A stretch of DNA of 64,000 nt. Origin: Acidimicrobiaceae bacterium. Lineage in GTDB: Bacteria > Actinomycetota > Acidimicrobiia > Acidimicrobiales > Aldehydirespiratoraceae. Under the pieces are notes generated by a model. That model saw nothing but the letters and a program-made list of their open reading frames with translations. It had not been told where the DNA came from and did no database searches. Location: contig JAERSO010000154.1 in NCBI GenBank assembly GCA_016845585.1, forward strand, positions 18,914 to 82,913, written 5' to 3'. The position numbers and the translations under genes are program-made. Positions 8,630 to 17,815 of this stretch are shown in pieces (within the stretch, counting starts at the first letter, position 1; each line of letters opens with the position of its first letter).

Positions 8630-9529
8630 ATGACCGACGACCCGCTGACCATGGAAACGATCGCACCGTGGGACGGGCGCCGCGTGCCGGTCACGCTCAT
8701 CGGCGGCTACCTCGGGGCCGGCAAGACCACCGCGATCAACGAGTTTCTCCGTCGAACGGATCGGCCGGTGGCGGTGCTGGTGAACGATGTCGGCGAGATC
8801 AACATCGATTCGGCGCTGATCAAGCGTCGCCACGGCGACACACTCGAACTCACCGACGGATGCGTCTGCTGTTCCCTGTCAGAGGGGCTCGCCAACGCGT
8901 TCGACTCGTTGCGGGCTCGGCCCGAACCCCCGGATCACGTGGTGCTCGAACTCAGCGGCGTGGCCGATCCCGCCCGCGTCGCCCCGTGGGCCGACTCCGA
9001 CGGCTTCCGACTCGACGGGATCGTGGTTCTGATCGACGCCGATCAGTTTTCCGATCGCCTCGATGATCAGCGCACGGCGTCGTTCGTCACGACCCAGCTC
9101 GGCGCGGCAGACCTCTTCGTGCTCACCAAGGTGGACCTCGTGGATGAGGCGGGGCTCGGTGCCGTCGAAGAACGCCTCTCGGCGCTGCAGCCAGAGGTTC
9201 CTGTCCGCCGCGCCGGCGGCGCGCAGGACGCGGGAGCCCTCCTCGACGTCGGGACGCGCCGTCCCGGTGGGGTTGCCGACACACCGCTCGCCCAGCTCTT
9301 CGATCCCCACACCGTCGAGACACGCCCGCTCCCCCAGCCGATCAGCCGGGAGGATCTCGACGCGCTGCTCGACGCACTCCCGTCCGACACCGTGCGGGCC
9401 AAGGGGGTGGCTGTCGGGCCCGATGGGGCGCGACACCTGATCCAGCAAGTCGGCCGCAGACGACGAATCAGCCCACTCCCCCAGGCGGAGGATCAGGCCC
9501 CCACCGATCTGGTAGTCATTCGACTATGA
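8630..9529 (+). CDS. CobW/COG0523-family GTPase
   Basis: A 299-residue G3E GTPase. It has a Walker A loop GGYLGAGKTT near residue 26, the family metal motif GCVCCSL (CxCC) near residue 77, and LTKVDLVD as the guanine-specificity motif. COG0523 proteins load metals (zinc, cobalt or iron) onto client proteins. A cobalt-type nitrile hydratase lies at 62-64 kb, but the two are 50 kb apart, so a link is speculative. The C-terminal domain is short for the family. TAGCGT lies 8 bases before ATG 8630, so this gene and the P450 share a 49-base divergent promoter region. It overlaps the next gene by 4 bases (ATGA). Confidence 0.83.
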   Translation: MTDDPLTMETIAPWDGRRVPVTLIGGYLGAGKTTAINEFLRRTDRPVAVLVNDVGEINIDSALIKRRHGDTLELTDGCVCCSLSEGLANAFDSLRARPEPPDHVVLELSGVADPARVAPWADSDGFRLDGIVVLIDADQFSDRLDDQRTASFVTTQLGAADLFVLTKVDLVDEAGLGAVEERLSALQPEVPVRRAGGAQDAGALLDVGTRRPGGVADTPLAQLFDPHTVETRPLPQPISREDLDALLDALPSDTVRAKGVAVGPDGARHLIQQVGRRRRISPLPQAEDQAPTDLVVIRL

Positions 9530-10338
9530 CTTCCTCACGCATGCCCAACGACACGGTCGAGCTCACCGTCGACGACGGCATCGCCACCGTCCTGCTCGAT
9601 CGGCCCGACTCACTGAACTCCATGTCGATCGGCCTGACCCTCGATGTCGTCACGGCCTTCGAACGCGCCGAGGCCGACCGCAGCGTCGGCGTCATCGTCG
9701 TCACGGGTGCGGGACGAGGGTTCTGCGCCGGCGCCGACCTCGGCCAGGAGGCGCTCGCCGACGTCGATGACGACCAGCCCGTCGACATCCCTGCGCTGAT
9801 GGACCGGTACTACAACCCCATGATACGGACCATCGACTCATGCACACTCCCGACGGTGGCGCGGGTGAACGGCGTCGCGGGCGGCGGAGGATTCGGGCTG
9901 GCCCTGGCCTGCGACATCACGGTTGCGTGCCGGTCGGCGTCATTCGTCTCGACCTTTGGCCCCAAGCTCGGCATCGTGCCCGACGTCGGCACCACCTGGC
10001 ATCTCGCTCGCCGAGCGGGCCGGGCCCGGGCGTTGGGAATCGCGATGCTCGGCGAGCGAATCACCGCCGCCCAGGCGGCCGACTGGGGCTTGATCTACAC
10101 GGTGGTGGACGATGATTCCTTGGACGACGAAACCACGCGGCTGGCCGCAATCCTGCGCAACGGCTCGGCCGACGCGAACGTCAGGATCCGCAGCGCGATC
10201 GACACGGCCTCCGAGCATTCGTTGAGCGATCACCTCGACGTCGAGCGGGAGCACCAGCGGGTGCTGGCCCCCCTCAACCTCGACGAAGGAATCCGGGCGT
10301 TCTTCCAGAAGCGTCCGCCGGACTTCCCGAGGCGCTGA
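9526..10338 (+). CDS. Enoyl-CoA hydratase/isomerase family protein
   Basis: A 270-residue crotonase. The oxyanion-hole regions are GRGFCAGADLG (about residue 66) and GVAGGGGFGLALACD (about residue 113). The second catalytic position reads GPKLGIVPDVGTTW, with Asp where PaaG-type isomerases have Asp. A 2-(1,2-epoxyphenyl)acetyl-CoA isomerase-like or general enoyl-CoA isomerase role is therefore possible. It is coupled to the CobW gene by an ATGA overlap. Crotonases cover many reactions; the substrate is not readable. Confidence 0.85.
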   Translation: MTSSRMPNDTVELTVDDGIATVLLDRPDSLNSMSIGLTLDVVTAFERAEADRSVGVIVVTGAGRGFCAGADLGQEALADVDDDQPVDIPALMDRYYNPMIRTIDSCTLPTVARVNGVAGGGGFGLALACDITVACRSASFVSTFGPKLGIVPDVGTTWHLARRAGRARALGIAMLGERITAAQAADWGLIYTVVDDDSLDDETTRLAAILRNGSADANVRIRSAIDTASEHSLSDHLDVEREHQRVLAPLNLDEGIRAFFQKRPPDFPRR

Positions 10339-10353
10339 AGCTCGGCCTTCAGC
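10334..10353. terminator. Short inverted repeat between convergent genes
   Basis: GCTGAAG at 10334-10340 and CTTCAGC at 10347-10353 form a 7-bp stem with a 6-base loop, covering the stop codons of the crotonase and the EamA transporter. There is no T-tract. It could end transcripts in both directions, but a chance hairpin is possible. Confidence 0.35.
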
Positions 10354-11179
10354 TCGCGGCGATCAAGCCCACGGCCAACATTGCGACCGCGATGCCACCC
10401 AACTGCACCCGTCGAATGCGTTCCTTCCAGACCCACCAGGCCAACAGGATCGTGATGGCGGGGAACATCGAGGAAACCACTGCCACGCTGGCGAGGGATC
10501 CCTCCCGAACCGCAACGGCATAGGCAGCATTGGCCAGCGAGCTCAACGCGGCGACCGGAACGATCACCGGCCACAGGCCCTTCGGAAGCCTCATCGGTGT
10601 GCGGCTGACACGCAGCATGACGACGAGCATGGCGAGTCCCGATGCGCGCGACGGGGCCACGATCCAGATTCCACTGTCCTCGCTGCTCTGGCCGAAGGCC
10701 ACGAGCAGGAATCCGAGACCGGATGCACCCACCAGGCCATAGCCGAGTGCGGTGGGTACCGAACCCCGCCCCTCCCCCGAGCTGAGGCTGACGAGGAAGA
10801 TCGCCAGGACACCCAAGGCAACGCCGTACCAGGCCTGACCGGCCAAGGTGTCACCGTCGACGGCCGACCACAGGACCGGCACCGAGACCGATCCGACGCC
10901 GACGACGGGCGCGACGATCGCGATCCGGCTCTTCGCGTAGCCCGTGTAGATCGCGGTCAGCCCAACGGCGCTCCCGAACCCGGCCGCGATGCCCCACCAC
11001 AGATCGGCCGTGGTCGGGGAACCACCCACGATGATCCCGAGCCCGACCATCATGACAAAACCGACCGCGTGCGCTCCGGCGGAGATCGCCATCGCCGGCG
11101 CAGTTCGGCTTCCGATGGCGCCGAGGAAATCGGAGACCCCCGCGAAGAGCGCGACAAGAAGGGCGAGAGGAATCGCCAC
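10349..11179 (-). CDS. EamA/DMT-family transporter
   Basis: A 276-residue hydrophobic protein with about ten predicted membrane helices in two repeats, the layout of EamA drug/metabolite transporters. The second repeat ends in WWVWKERIRRVQLGGIAVAMLAVG, including the KER motif typical of the family. The likely role is inner-membrane export of small metabolites; the substrate is unknown. GTG 11179 is taken as start because it follows the upstream gene's stop by 10 bases; the longer frame lies inside that gene. It is probably co-transcribed with the luciferase-like gene upstream. Confidence 0.78.
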   Translation of the reverse strand: MAIPLALLVALFAGVSDFLGAIGSRTAPAMAISAGAHAVGFVMMVGLGIIVGGSPTTADLWWGIAAGFGSAVGLTAIYTGYAKSRIAIVAPVVGVGSVSVPVLWSAVDGDTLAGQAWYGVALGVLAIFLVSLSSGEGRGSVPTALGYGLVGASGLGFLLVAFGQSSEDSGIWIVAPSRASGLAMLVVMLRVSRTPMRLPKGLWPVIVPVAALSSLANAAYAVAVREGSLASVAVVSSMFPAITILLAWWVWKERIRRVQLGGIAVAMLAVGLIAAS

Positions 11180-11189
11180 GTCGGCTCGG

Positions 11190-12131
11190 TCAGGTTCCGG
11201 CGAGCGTGGCGATGACTTCGGAGAAGCGCTCCATGCCCTGGCCACCGTCCTGCTGGACGCAGACGTAGTTGAAGCCCCAACGTTCGCGCCGCTTCTGGAG
11301 CGTCTCGCAGATGCGGGCCGGAGAACCGACGAGGAGTGCCGGCGACTGCGAGATCTCCTCGACACTGTTGTTGAACAACTCTGCGAACAGAGCCAGCGTT
11401 CCTTCGGTGTCGTCGGTGATCGAGGTCGCCATGGTGAGGCTGTTGAACTCGAGTTCGTCGAAGCGATCGCCGGCCGCCTCCCGCACCCGGGTGACCTTGG
11501 CGTCGTACGCCGCAGACATGGAATCGGCGATGGCATCGACGCCGACCTCACCGGCACGGAGGTTGGCGGTCACGCCCACGATGTCGGCGTACCGGGCGGC
11601 AACGCCGAGCATGCGCGGCCCTCCACCGCCGATGATGACCTTGGGACCGCCGTCGGTGAACGGCTTGGGAAAGCCGTCGTAGCCCTTGATCTGGTAGTGC
11701 TCGCCACTGAAGTCGAACGGGTCGCCGGCCCAGCACTTCCTGATGATCTCGAGGCTCTCGACCATACGTTCGATGCGGATGCCGGGTCGATCGTAGGGCA
11801 TCCCGGATTGCTCATAGTCGGTCTTCATCCAGCCCGCGCCGAGACCGAACTCGACCCGACCCTCGCTGATGTGGTCGAGAGTGGCGATCTCCTTCGCCAA
11901 CATGACCGGGTGGCGATAGTCGTTGCCGAACACCAAGGCCCCGACCTTGAGCCGGGTCGTGACGGCAGCGGCAGTGGCGAGCGCGGTGAAGATGCCGTAC
12001 TGATGATGGAAATGGTCCGGCATCAGGATGCTGTCGAACCCCTGATCCTCGGCATAGCGAGCGGAGTCCGCCCACGACATGCCCTCGATGGGCGAATGGA
12101 GTTGAAGGCCGAATCGGAAGGGCTTGGTCAT
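11190..12131 (-). CDS. Luciferase-like (LLM) F420-dependent oxidoreductase
   Basis: A 313-residue TIM-barrel monooxygenase/oxidoreductase of the bacterial luciferase superfamily. Family hallmarks are DSILMPDHFHHQYG near the N-terminus, RLKVGALVFGNDYRHP, LDHISEGRVEFGLGAGW and KVIIGGGGPRML. The pattern is that of actinobacterial TIGR03621-like F420-dependent enzymes. Substrate unknown. ATG 12131 is 6 bases downstream of TACACT, and the box overlaps that of the divergent phosphodiesterase gene. It probably forms a two-gene unit with the EamA transporter. Confidence 0.84.
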   Translation of the reverse strand: MTKPFRFGLQLHSPIEGMSWADSARYAEDQGFDSILMPDHFHHQYGIFTALATAAAVTTRLKVGALVFGNDYRHPVMLAKEIATLDHISEGRVEFGLGAGWMKTDYEQSGMPYDRPGIRIERMVESLEIIRKCWAGDPFDFSGEHYQIKGYDGFPKPFTDGGPKVIIGGGGPRMLGVAARYADIVGVTANLRAGEVGVDAIADSMSAAYDAKVTRVREAAGDRFDELEFNSLTMATSITDDTEGTLALFAELFNNSVEEISQSPALLVGSPARICETLQKRRERWGFNYVCVQQDGGQGMERFSEVIATLAGT

Positions 12132-12138
12132 GCGGGGA

Positions 12139-12147
12139 GTGTAGATT
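12139..12147. promoter_or_regulatory. Overlapping divergent -10 boxes (bidirectional leaderless promoter)
   Basis: TAGATT at 12142-12147 stands 6 bases ahead of GTG 12154 on the plus strand. On the minus strand TACACT (plus AGTGTA, 12139-12144) stands 6 bases ahead of ATG 12131. The two boxes share three bases. With only 22 bases between the start codons there is no room for 5' leaders, so both mRNAs should begin at or next to their start codons. Confidence 0.55.
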
Positions 12148-12153
12148 GCCGCC

Positions 12154-12954
12154 GTGACCGACCACGGCGTCCCTGCCTCCGTTCTGCTGGTCTCGATCGA
12201 TGCCCTCGCGCCTCGACACATCTCACCGGCGACGACACCGTCGCTCTGTGCACTGGCCGGGCAGGGAGCTTCGTGTTTCCAGGCTCGGACGGTGATGCCC
12301 AGCGTGACGCTCCCCGCCCACACATCGATGGTCCGCGGCGCACCTCCCGATGTGCACGGCCTGTTCGACAACACGCCCAACCCGCCGGAGGGGCCGCCCT
12401 CGATCATGAAGACGGCTCGGGTCGCGGGACGATCGACTTCGGCGCTGCAGTCATGGCTCCCACTCGACGCGCTCTGGGAGCGGGACGCATTGTCCATGCG
12501 GCTCTCGCTGGACGAGGGCTACGACCAAGCCATCGACCGGGTGATCGTCGACGCTGCAATCTCCCGGGCTGCCACGGCGCCGCCCGGCGAGATCATGTTC
12601 GTCTACATCTCCTACCCCGATCCGGTTGGCCACGACCACGGATGGGACAGCGACGAGTATCTCGAGTCCGTTGCCCAGGCGGACAACGACCTCGGACGAC
12701 TGGTCGACGGCATTCCCGCCGACTGGCACATCGTGGTCACGACCGACCATGGAGGCCATGGCCGCGTCCACGGCACCGATTGCCTCGAGGACATGGAGAC
12801 GTTCGTCGTCGTGCGCAGTCCCCGCCTCCCAGGAGGCACGAGGTGGAGTGCAGCGTCGATTCTCGACATCGCACCCACGGTCGCGGATCTCGCCGGGATC
12901 GCACCCGAGCCCGGCTGGGTCGGTCGTTCCCTCGTCAGCACCGAATCCAGCTGA
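12154..12954 (+). CDS. Alkaline phosphatase superfamily phosphodiesterase/nucleotide pyrophosphatase
   Basis: A 266-residue type I phosphodiesterase-like protein. It has VLLVSIDAL for the first metal-binding Asp, the nucleophile region PSVTLPAHTSMVRGAPP (Thr in the TLPAH motif), DPVGHDHG and TTDHGGHGRVHG for the remaining metal-binding His/Asp residues. It should hydrolyse a phosphodiester or pyrophosphate bond with two metal ions. At 266 residues it is close to the minimal catalytic core; no signal peptide is visible, so it looks cytoplasmic. GTG 12154 sits 6 bases after a TAGATT box. Substrate unknown. Confidence 0.78.
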   Translation: MTDHGVPASVLLVSIDALAPRHISPATTPSLCALAGQGASCFQARTVMPSVTLPAHTSMVRGAPPDVHGLFDNTPNPPEGPPSIMKTARVAGRSTSALQSWLPLDALWERDALSMRLSLDEGYDQAIDRVIVDAAISRAATAPPGEIMFVYISYPDPVGHDHGWDSDEYLESVAQADNDLGRLVDGIPADWHIVVTTDHGGHGRVHGTDCLEDMETFVVVRSPRLPGGTRWSAASILDIAPTVADLAGIAPEPGWVGRSLVSTESS

Positions 12955-13077
12955 AGTGTTCGTGCCACGGTTTCCGTGTCTCAGCTCAACGTCCACAGCC
13001 TGATCCGTCGTTCAGTCCCACTTGCTCGACGGAATCCAGCGAGTCATGATGCATGGGCAACTGGACCGGAAGGCACC

Positions 13078-15546
13078 ATGGCCAACGCATCGAGCACTGA
13101 ATTCCCGACTCGAGCGCGAGTGGTGATCATCGGCGGTGGGGTCATCGGCACCAGCGTCGCCTACCACCTCGGCAAGCTCGGGTGGTCTGACGTCGTGCTC
13201 CTCGAGCGGGATCAGCTCACCTCCGGCACCACCTGGCATGCGGCGGGACTCATCGTTTCCGGCGGAATGACGACCGAAACGCTCGCGTGGATGGCCAAGT
13301 ACTCTCGAGATCTCTTCGAGGGACTCGAAGAGGAGACCGGGATGTCGACCGGCTTCAACCCGGTGGGCTACCTCCAGACCGGCAGCACGCCGGGGCGGGT
13401 GGCCAAGCTGCGGCGCGAAGCCGACTTCCTTCGACTGATGGGCATCGATCGTCAGGAAGTCTCCCCTGCCGAAGCAGCAGCCATGTGGCCCCACGTCGAC
13501 GCCACCGACATCATCGCCGGCTTCTACACCGCCAACGAAGGACGGGCGGATCCGTACAACGTCGCCCATTCGCTTGCCGCCGGCGCCCGGGCGATGGGCA
13601 TCCGGATTCTCCAGGGCCATCCCGTCACCGGCATCCTCCAGGAGAACGGCCGCGCAACCGGCGTCGTCACCGAGTCCGGCACGATCGAAGCTGAATACGT
13701 CGTGAACTGCGCCGGCATGTGGGCTCGCCAGATCGGGGCCATGGCGGGCGTGTCCGTCCCGCTCCAAGCGATCGAGCACGCCTACCTCATCTCCGAACCG
13801 TTCGACGGGGTCTCGCCAGATCTACCGATCTTCGAGGATCCCGATCGCTTCGCCTACTACCGCGAGGAGACGGGTGGACTGATGGTCGGCCTCTTCGAGC
13901 CGGTGGCCGCGCCATGGTCGCTCGATCGCATCCCGGATGATTTCAGCTTCGGCGAGATTCCGTCCGACTGGGACCGGTTGGCGCCGTTTCTCGAGTATGC
14001 GATGGAGATCCTGCCAGGCCTGGAGGACGTCGGTGTGCGCAAGCTCTTCACCGGGCCGGAGAGTTTCACCCCCGACAACGGCTACCTCATGGGCGAGGCA
14101 CCGGAACTCGACAACTTCTTCGTCGCTGCGGGCTTCAACTCACTCGGAATCCTGAGCGGCGGTGGTGCGGGCAGCATCATGGCGAACTGGATCGTCGACG
14201 GGGTGCCGCCGGTGGATGTCACCGACATCGACATCGCGCGAATGTCGCGCTTCCAGACGAGCCGTTCGTACCTCTCCGAACGCAGCGTCGAGCTTCTCGG
14301 CCGCCTCCATTCGACGGGATCCTGGCCCCACTCGCAGCCGAAGACGGCTCGCAACGTACGTCGGTCGGCGATTCACGACCGTCTCGAAGCCGCCGGCGCC
14401 CGCTTCATGGAATCCTCCGGCTGGGAGAACGTGGCGTGGGTCGGCCCCACCGACCGTGAGATCCAGAACTCCCTCACGTACGGCCGCCAGGAGTGGTTCG
14501 AGTACCACGCCGCGGAACACAAGGCCGTACGCGAAGCCGTGGCCATCTTCGACATGTCGTCGATGTCCAACTTCCTCGTCCAGGGACGAGACGCTCAGGC
14601 GCTTCTCGATCACCTGTCGGGCAACTCGATCGCCGTGCCCGTCGGCCAGTGCGTCTACACCCAATGGATGAACGAGCGAGGCACGATCGAAGCCGACGTC
14701 ACCATCACGCGTCTGGCTGACCATGAGTTCCTCGTCGTCGTGGCCGAGCTGTTCCACCGCCGGGTCGAGACGCTGATGCGCAAGGCCACCACCGCGCACA
14801 CTCACGTCTTCGTGACCGACATCACGTCGGCCTACACGATGCTCAGCATCCAGGGCCCGAACTCCCGCGAGCTGCTGAGCCGCATCACGACGGCAGCGCT
14901 CGACAACGAATCGTTCCCGTACTACACGGCCCAACACATCGACCTTCACCACGGCGAGGGCTGGGCACTCCGAATGAGCTTCGTGGGCGAGCTCGGATGG
15001 GAGCTCTACATCCCGACCGACTTCGCGGCGATGGTGTTCGATCAGCTGATGGACGTCGGGGCCGATCTCGGCGTCGTCATCGCCGGCATGGAGACGCTGG
15101 AGAGTGCCCGCACCGAGGCCGGCCGCCTCGACTATGGCCTCGACATCGAGAACTCCGACTCTCCGCTCGAGGCCGGTCTCAGCTGGGCCATCGATTTCGA
15201 CAAGCCCGGAGGATTCGTCGGCCGCGACGCCCTCGCCGCCCAACGCGAACGACGCCCCTATCAGGCCCGGCTCGTCCAGTTCCTCCTGGAGGATCCGGAG
15301 CCTCTGCTGCACGGCGAAGAGCCGATCCTGCGCGACGGTGAAACCGTCGGCTACATCCGATCAGGGGCCTATGGCCACACCATTGGTGCGGCGATGGGCA
15401 TGGGCTATGTCGAGTGCGACGACGGCGTCACCAAGGACTACATCGACACTGGCCGCTTCGAGATTCGCGTCGCCGGCGTGGACGTACCCGCCAAGGCCTC
15501 GCTTCGGTCGTTCTACGACCCACAGAACACCCGGGTGCGCAGCTAG
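13078..15546 (+). CDS. Dimethylglycine/sarcosine dehydrogenase-like FAD and folate enzyme
   Basis: An 822-residue two-part enzyme. The N-terminal DAO-type FAD domain starts VVIIGGGVIGTSVAYHLGKLG. Its SGTTWHAAGL carries the His that binds FAD covalently in dimethylglycine and sarcosine dehydrogenases. A DUF1989-like middle segment leads to a C-terminal GcvT/aminomethyltransferase domain (about residues 430-800) that captures the released one-carbon unit as methylene-THF. GGAAGG precedes ATG 13078; an earlier in-frame GTG at 12976 lacks these signs. It would follow betaine-homocysteine methyltransferase in betaine breakdown. It converges with a trimethylamine-dehydrogenase homologue. Choice between dimethylglycine and sarcosine is not possible from sequence alone. 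Confidence 0.87.
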   Translation: MANASSTEFPTRARVVIIGGGVIGTSVAYHLGKLGWSDVVLLERDQLTSGTTWHAAGLIVSGGMTTETLAWMAKYSRDLFEGLEEETGMSTGFNPVGYLQTGSTPGRVAKLRREADFLRLMGIDRQEVSPAEAAAMWPHVDATDIIAGFYTANEGRADPYNVAHSLAAGARAMGIRILQGHPVTGILQENGRATGVVTESGTIEAEYVVNCAGMWARQIGAMAGVSVPLQAIEHAYLISEPFDGVSPDLPIFEDPDRFAYYREETGGLMVGLFEPVAAPWSLDRIPDDFSFGEIPSDWDRLAPFLEYAMEILPGLEDVGVRKLFTGPESFTPDNGYLMGEAPELDNFFVAAGFNSLGILSGGGAGSIMANWIVDGVPPVDVTDIDIARMSRFQTSRSYLSERSVELLGRLHSTGSWPHSQPKTARNVRRSAIHDRLEAAGARFMESSGWENVAWVGPTDREIQNSLTYGRQEWFEYHAAEHKAVREAVAIFDMSSMSNFLVQGRDAQALLDHLSGNSIAVPVGQCVYTQWMNERGTIEADVTITRLADHEFLVVVAELFHRRVETLMRKATTAHTHVFVTDITSAYTMLSIQGPNSRELLSRITTAALDNESFPYYTAQHIDLHHGEGWALRMSFVGELGWELYIPTDFAAMVFDQLMDVGADLGVVIAGMETLESARTEAGRLDYGLDIENSDSPLEAGLSWAIDFDKPGGFVGRDALAAQRERRPYQARLVQFLLEDPEPLLHGEEPILRDGETVGYIRSGAYGHTIGAAMGMGYVECDDGVTKDYIDTGRFEIRVAGVDVPAKASLRSFYDPQNTRVRS

Positions 15547-15556
15547 CCCTGCCGGC

Positions 15557-17587
15557 CTACGGGGCGGTCGCCCGCTCGCGGGTGAACCTCACATCGGGCG
15601 ACACCTCCGTCTGCAGCTCTCGTGCGTACTGGTGTCCGGAGTAGACCGATGTCGCAACCGTTCCCGGGGCGTAGGCGTCCCCGATACAACGGATGTCGAT
15701 CCGATCGACGAGTGAGTGATACAGGTCGTCGCGTGGCGTCCGAGCGGTGACCATCACGACGGCACCAGCCTTCACATCGCGGGTTCGCTCGGTGTAGATG
15801 CACTCGAGCGTTGCCGAGTCTGATCCCACCGCGGCCAACGACGTGCCCGTGACCAGGCCGATGTCGAGACCCAGAATCCGTTCCTGGATCCTGTGCTGTT
15901 CTTCGGTGTGCGTCGTCCACGTGGACAGCTGGTTGGCAGGCGTGATGAGGGTGACGTCGAGGCCGTCGCGGCGAAGCTTCTCGGCGATCACACCACCCAT
16001 GTAATAGTGGTCGTCGTCGAAGACGGTGACCGGGCCGTCGGGCACGACGCCGTCCATGATCTCGTCCGGGGTGAGCACCGTCGAGCCCTCCCATCCGGCG
16101 ACGGGGTCCTCCATCCACCGGCCGGTCCCGTCACGGTTCCAGGAGGCACCGGTGGCCAGAACCACGTGATCGGCACCGAACTCGAGAATTTGTTCCTCGT
16201 CGACCTGGCTGTCGAGGTAGACCTCGACATTGGCGAGCTTGTCGATCTGGGTCAGGCGCCAGTCCCGCACACGGGCGTACTCCGCCATCCCCGGTAGCCG
16301 CGCTTCACGCGTCACCCTTCCACCGAGCTCCTTGCGTGCTTCGGTCAACACGACGTCGAACCCCCGCTTGCCCAGGGCGGTGGCGGCCTCGAGGCCCGCC
16401 GGACCGGATCCGACGATCAGGACCGACGCGTCGCGCGTCTTGCGCGGGATCGTCTCCGGATGCCACCCCTTACGCCATTCCTCCCCCATCGTCGGGTTCT
16501 GGGTGCAGCGAATAGGGGTGCCGGTCTGATCGCCCGAGTAACAGATGTTGCAGCCGATGCATTCTCGGATGTCGTCCTCGCGCCCCTCGGCGATCTTGTT
16601 CGGCAGGAACGGATCGGCGATCGACGGTCGAGCGGCTCCGATCAGATCGACAACACCCTGGCGGACCAGCCGGAGCATGGTCTCGGGCGACGTGAACCGG
16701 CCGACGCTGACGACGGGTTTGTTGGTGACGTCCTTGACCCACGACATGGTGTTCTCGAGGCCCGCCTCCTTCACGAACCGGGACGTGCCCATCTCGTAGG
16801 AGTAGTCATCGACGGTGATGTCCCAAAGGTCGGGGAGATCCTTGAGCATCTCGATGACCTCGCGGGATTCGTCGCGAGACGAGTTGTCCTCGACCTCCTC
16901 CATCACGGAACCCGCCGAGAATCGCACGGCGATCGCACACGAATCCCCGACGGCCTCTTTTGTCTCCTCGAGGAGTTCACGGAGCAGGCGAACGCGGTTC
17001 TCGAGCGAGCCGCCGTATTCATCGCGGCGCTTGTTGGCCGGGTCGAGGAACTGTTTCAGGAGGTACCAGTGGCACCCGTACACATAGACGATGTCGAACC
17101 CTGCTCGCTGGGCGCGTTTCGCCGCCTCGAGGTGCCAACGTTTGACGTTCTGGATGTCGTACTTGTCCATTGCCCGGGTCTGGACCGGATCCCAGACTCC
17201 CGCCGGTCGACTCATCGGCCCCACGGGCGTCTCCCGCGAGTAGTGGTTCGCGCTCGCGGCGCCGCCGTGCCACAACTCGATGCCGGCCAACGCGCCACGG
17301 GCATGAACACCCTCGACCATCAGGGCGTGCGAACGGATGTCTTCGTCGTCCCACAGCGTTGCTGACGGGAACGGGTCATCGTCGGAGGAAGGGTGCACCG
17401 AGCAGTACTCGGTGCAGACCGTGCCCCAACCACCCTCGGCCTTCATCTCGCGCAACGACGCGAGGGTCTGGGGTTTGCGGTACCCGATGCCGGTGCAGTG
17501 GGGCACCTGATAGAAGCGGTTCGGCGCGGTGACCGGTCCGATCTGGACGGGTTCGAACATCACGTCGAAGCGCGGATCTCGGGTCAT
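15557..17587 (-). CDS. Trimethylamine/dimethylamine dehydrogenase-like iron-sulfur flavoprotein
   Basis: A 676-residue three-domain protein of the old-yellow-enzyme/2,4-dienoyl-CoA reductase family. The TIM barrel begins DVMFEPVQIGPVTAPNRFYQ; PHCTGIG aligns with the Cys30 site of 6-S-cysteinyl FMN in trimethylamine dehydrogenase, and TEYCSVHP keeps the Tyr60 equivalent, which is Gln in dimethylamine dehydrogenase. CIGCNICYSGD plus a downstream CTQNP supplies the 4Fe-4S cysteines. The C-terminal part has an ADP-binding VLIVGSGPAGLEAA fold. The expected reaction is oxidative N-demethylation releasing formaldehyde, with electrons to an ETF. The region of the other bowl residues differs (no EWG motif), so substrate is uncertain. 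GGAG precedes ATG 17587. Confidence 0.82.
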   Translation of the reverse strand: MTRDPRFDVMFEPVQIGPVTAPNRFYQVPHCTGIGYRKPQTLASLREMKAEGGWGTVCTEYCSVHPSSDDDPFPSATLWDDEDIRSHALMVEGVHARGALAGIELWHGGAASANHYSRETPVGPMSRPAGVWDPVQTRAMDKYDIQNVKRWHLEAAKRAQRAGFDIVYVYGCHWYLLKQFLDPANKRRDEYGGSLENRVRLLRELLEETKEAVGDSCAIAVRFSAGSVMEEVEDNSSRDESREVIEMLKDLPDLWDITVDDYSYEMGTSRFVKEAGLENTMSWVKDVTNKPVVSVGRFTSPETMLRLVRQGVVDLIGAARPSIADPFLPNKIAEGREDDIRECIGCNICYSGDQTGTPIRCTQNPTMGEEWRKGWHPETIPRKTRDASVLIVGSGPAGLEAATALGKRGFDVVLTEARKELGGRVTREARLPGMAEYARVRDWRLTQIDKLANVEVYLDSQVDEEQILEFGADHVVLATGASWNRDGTGRWMEDPVAGWEGSTVLTPDEIMDGVVPDGPVTVFDDDHYYMGGVIAEKLRRDGLDVTLITPANQLSTWTTHTEEQHRIQERILGLDIGLVTGTSLAAVGSDSATLECIYTERTRDVKAGAVVMVTARTPRDDLYHSLVDRIDIRCIGDAYAPGTVATSVYSGHQYARELQTEVSPDVRFTRERATAP

Positions 17588-17815
17588 GGATTCTCCAAGA
17601 AGTAGCTCAGTTCTGCCACCCCGGGATCAGCGAGGCTGCGCCCATCTGCTGACTCGCCGGGACACGCCTGGACCTCGGAATGCCCGAAAGATGTCGTCAG
17701 TCAGAGGGCTGGGATGTCTGCATTCCCGCCGGAACTCCGTGTCGGTGTTCCCGCCCTTCCCCCGCCGCCGCGACCGGCAACGGAGGAAGGACGAGATCCC
17801 GACCCTGGAGAAGGA
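17588..17815. other. Intergenic region without a convincing gene
   Basis: These 228 bases separate the trimethylamine-dehydrogenase homologue from the upstream potD-like gene on the same strand. I see the GGAG ribosome-binding site close to 17590-17600 on the minus strand but no reliable promoter, hairpin with T-tract or small gene. Confidence 0.4.

Noticed and set aside
16460..17365. 301-residue plus-strand frame inside the trimethylamine-dehydrogenase gene
   Set aside because: Antisense shadow with no recognisable domain; the minus-strand protein is complete.
17588..17815. Riboswitch or small RNA between the dehydrogenase and potD genes
   Set aside because: No conserved aptamer motif or strong hairpin with a T-tract could be seen.
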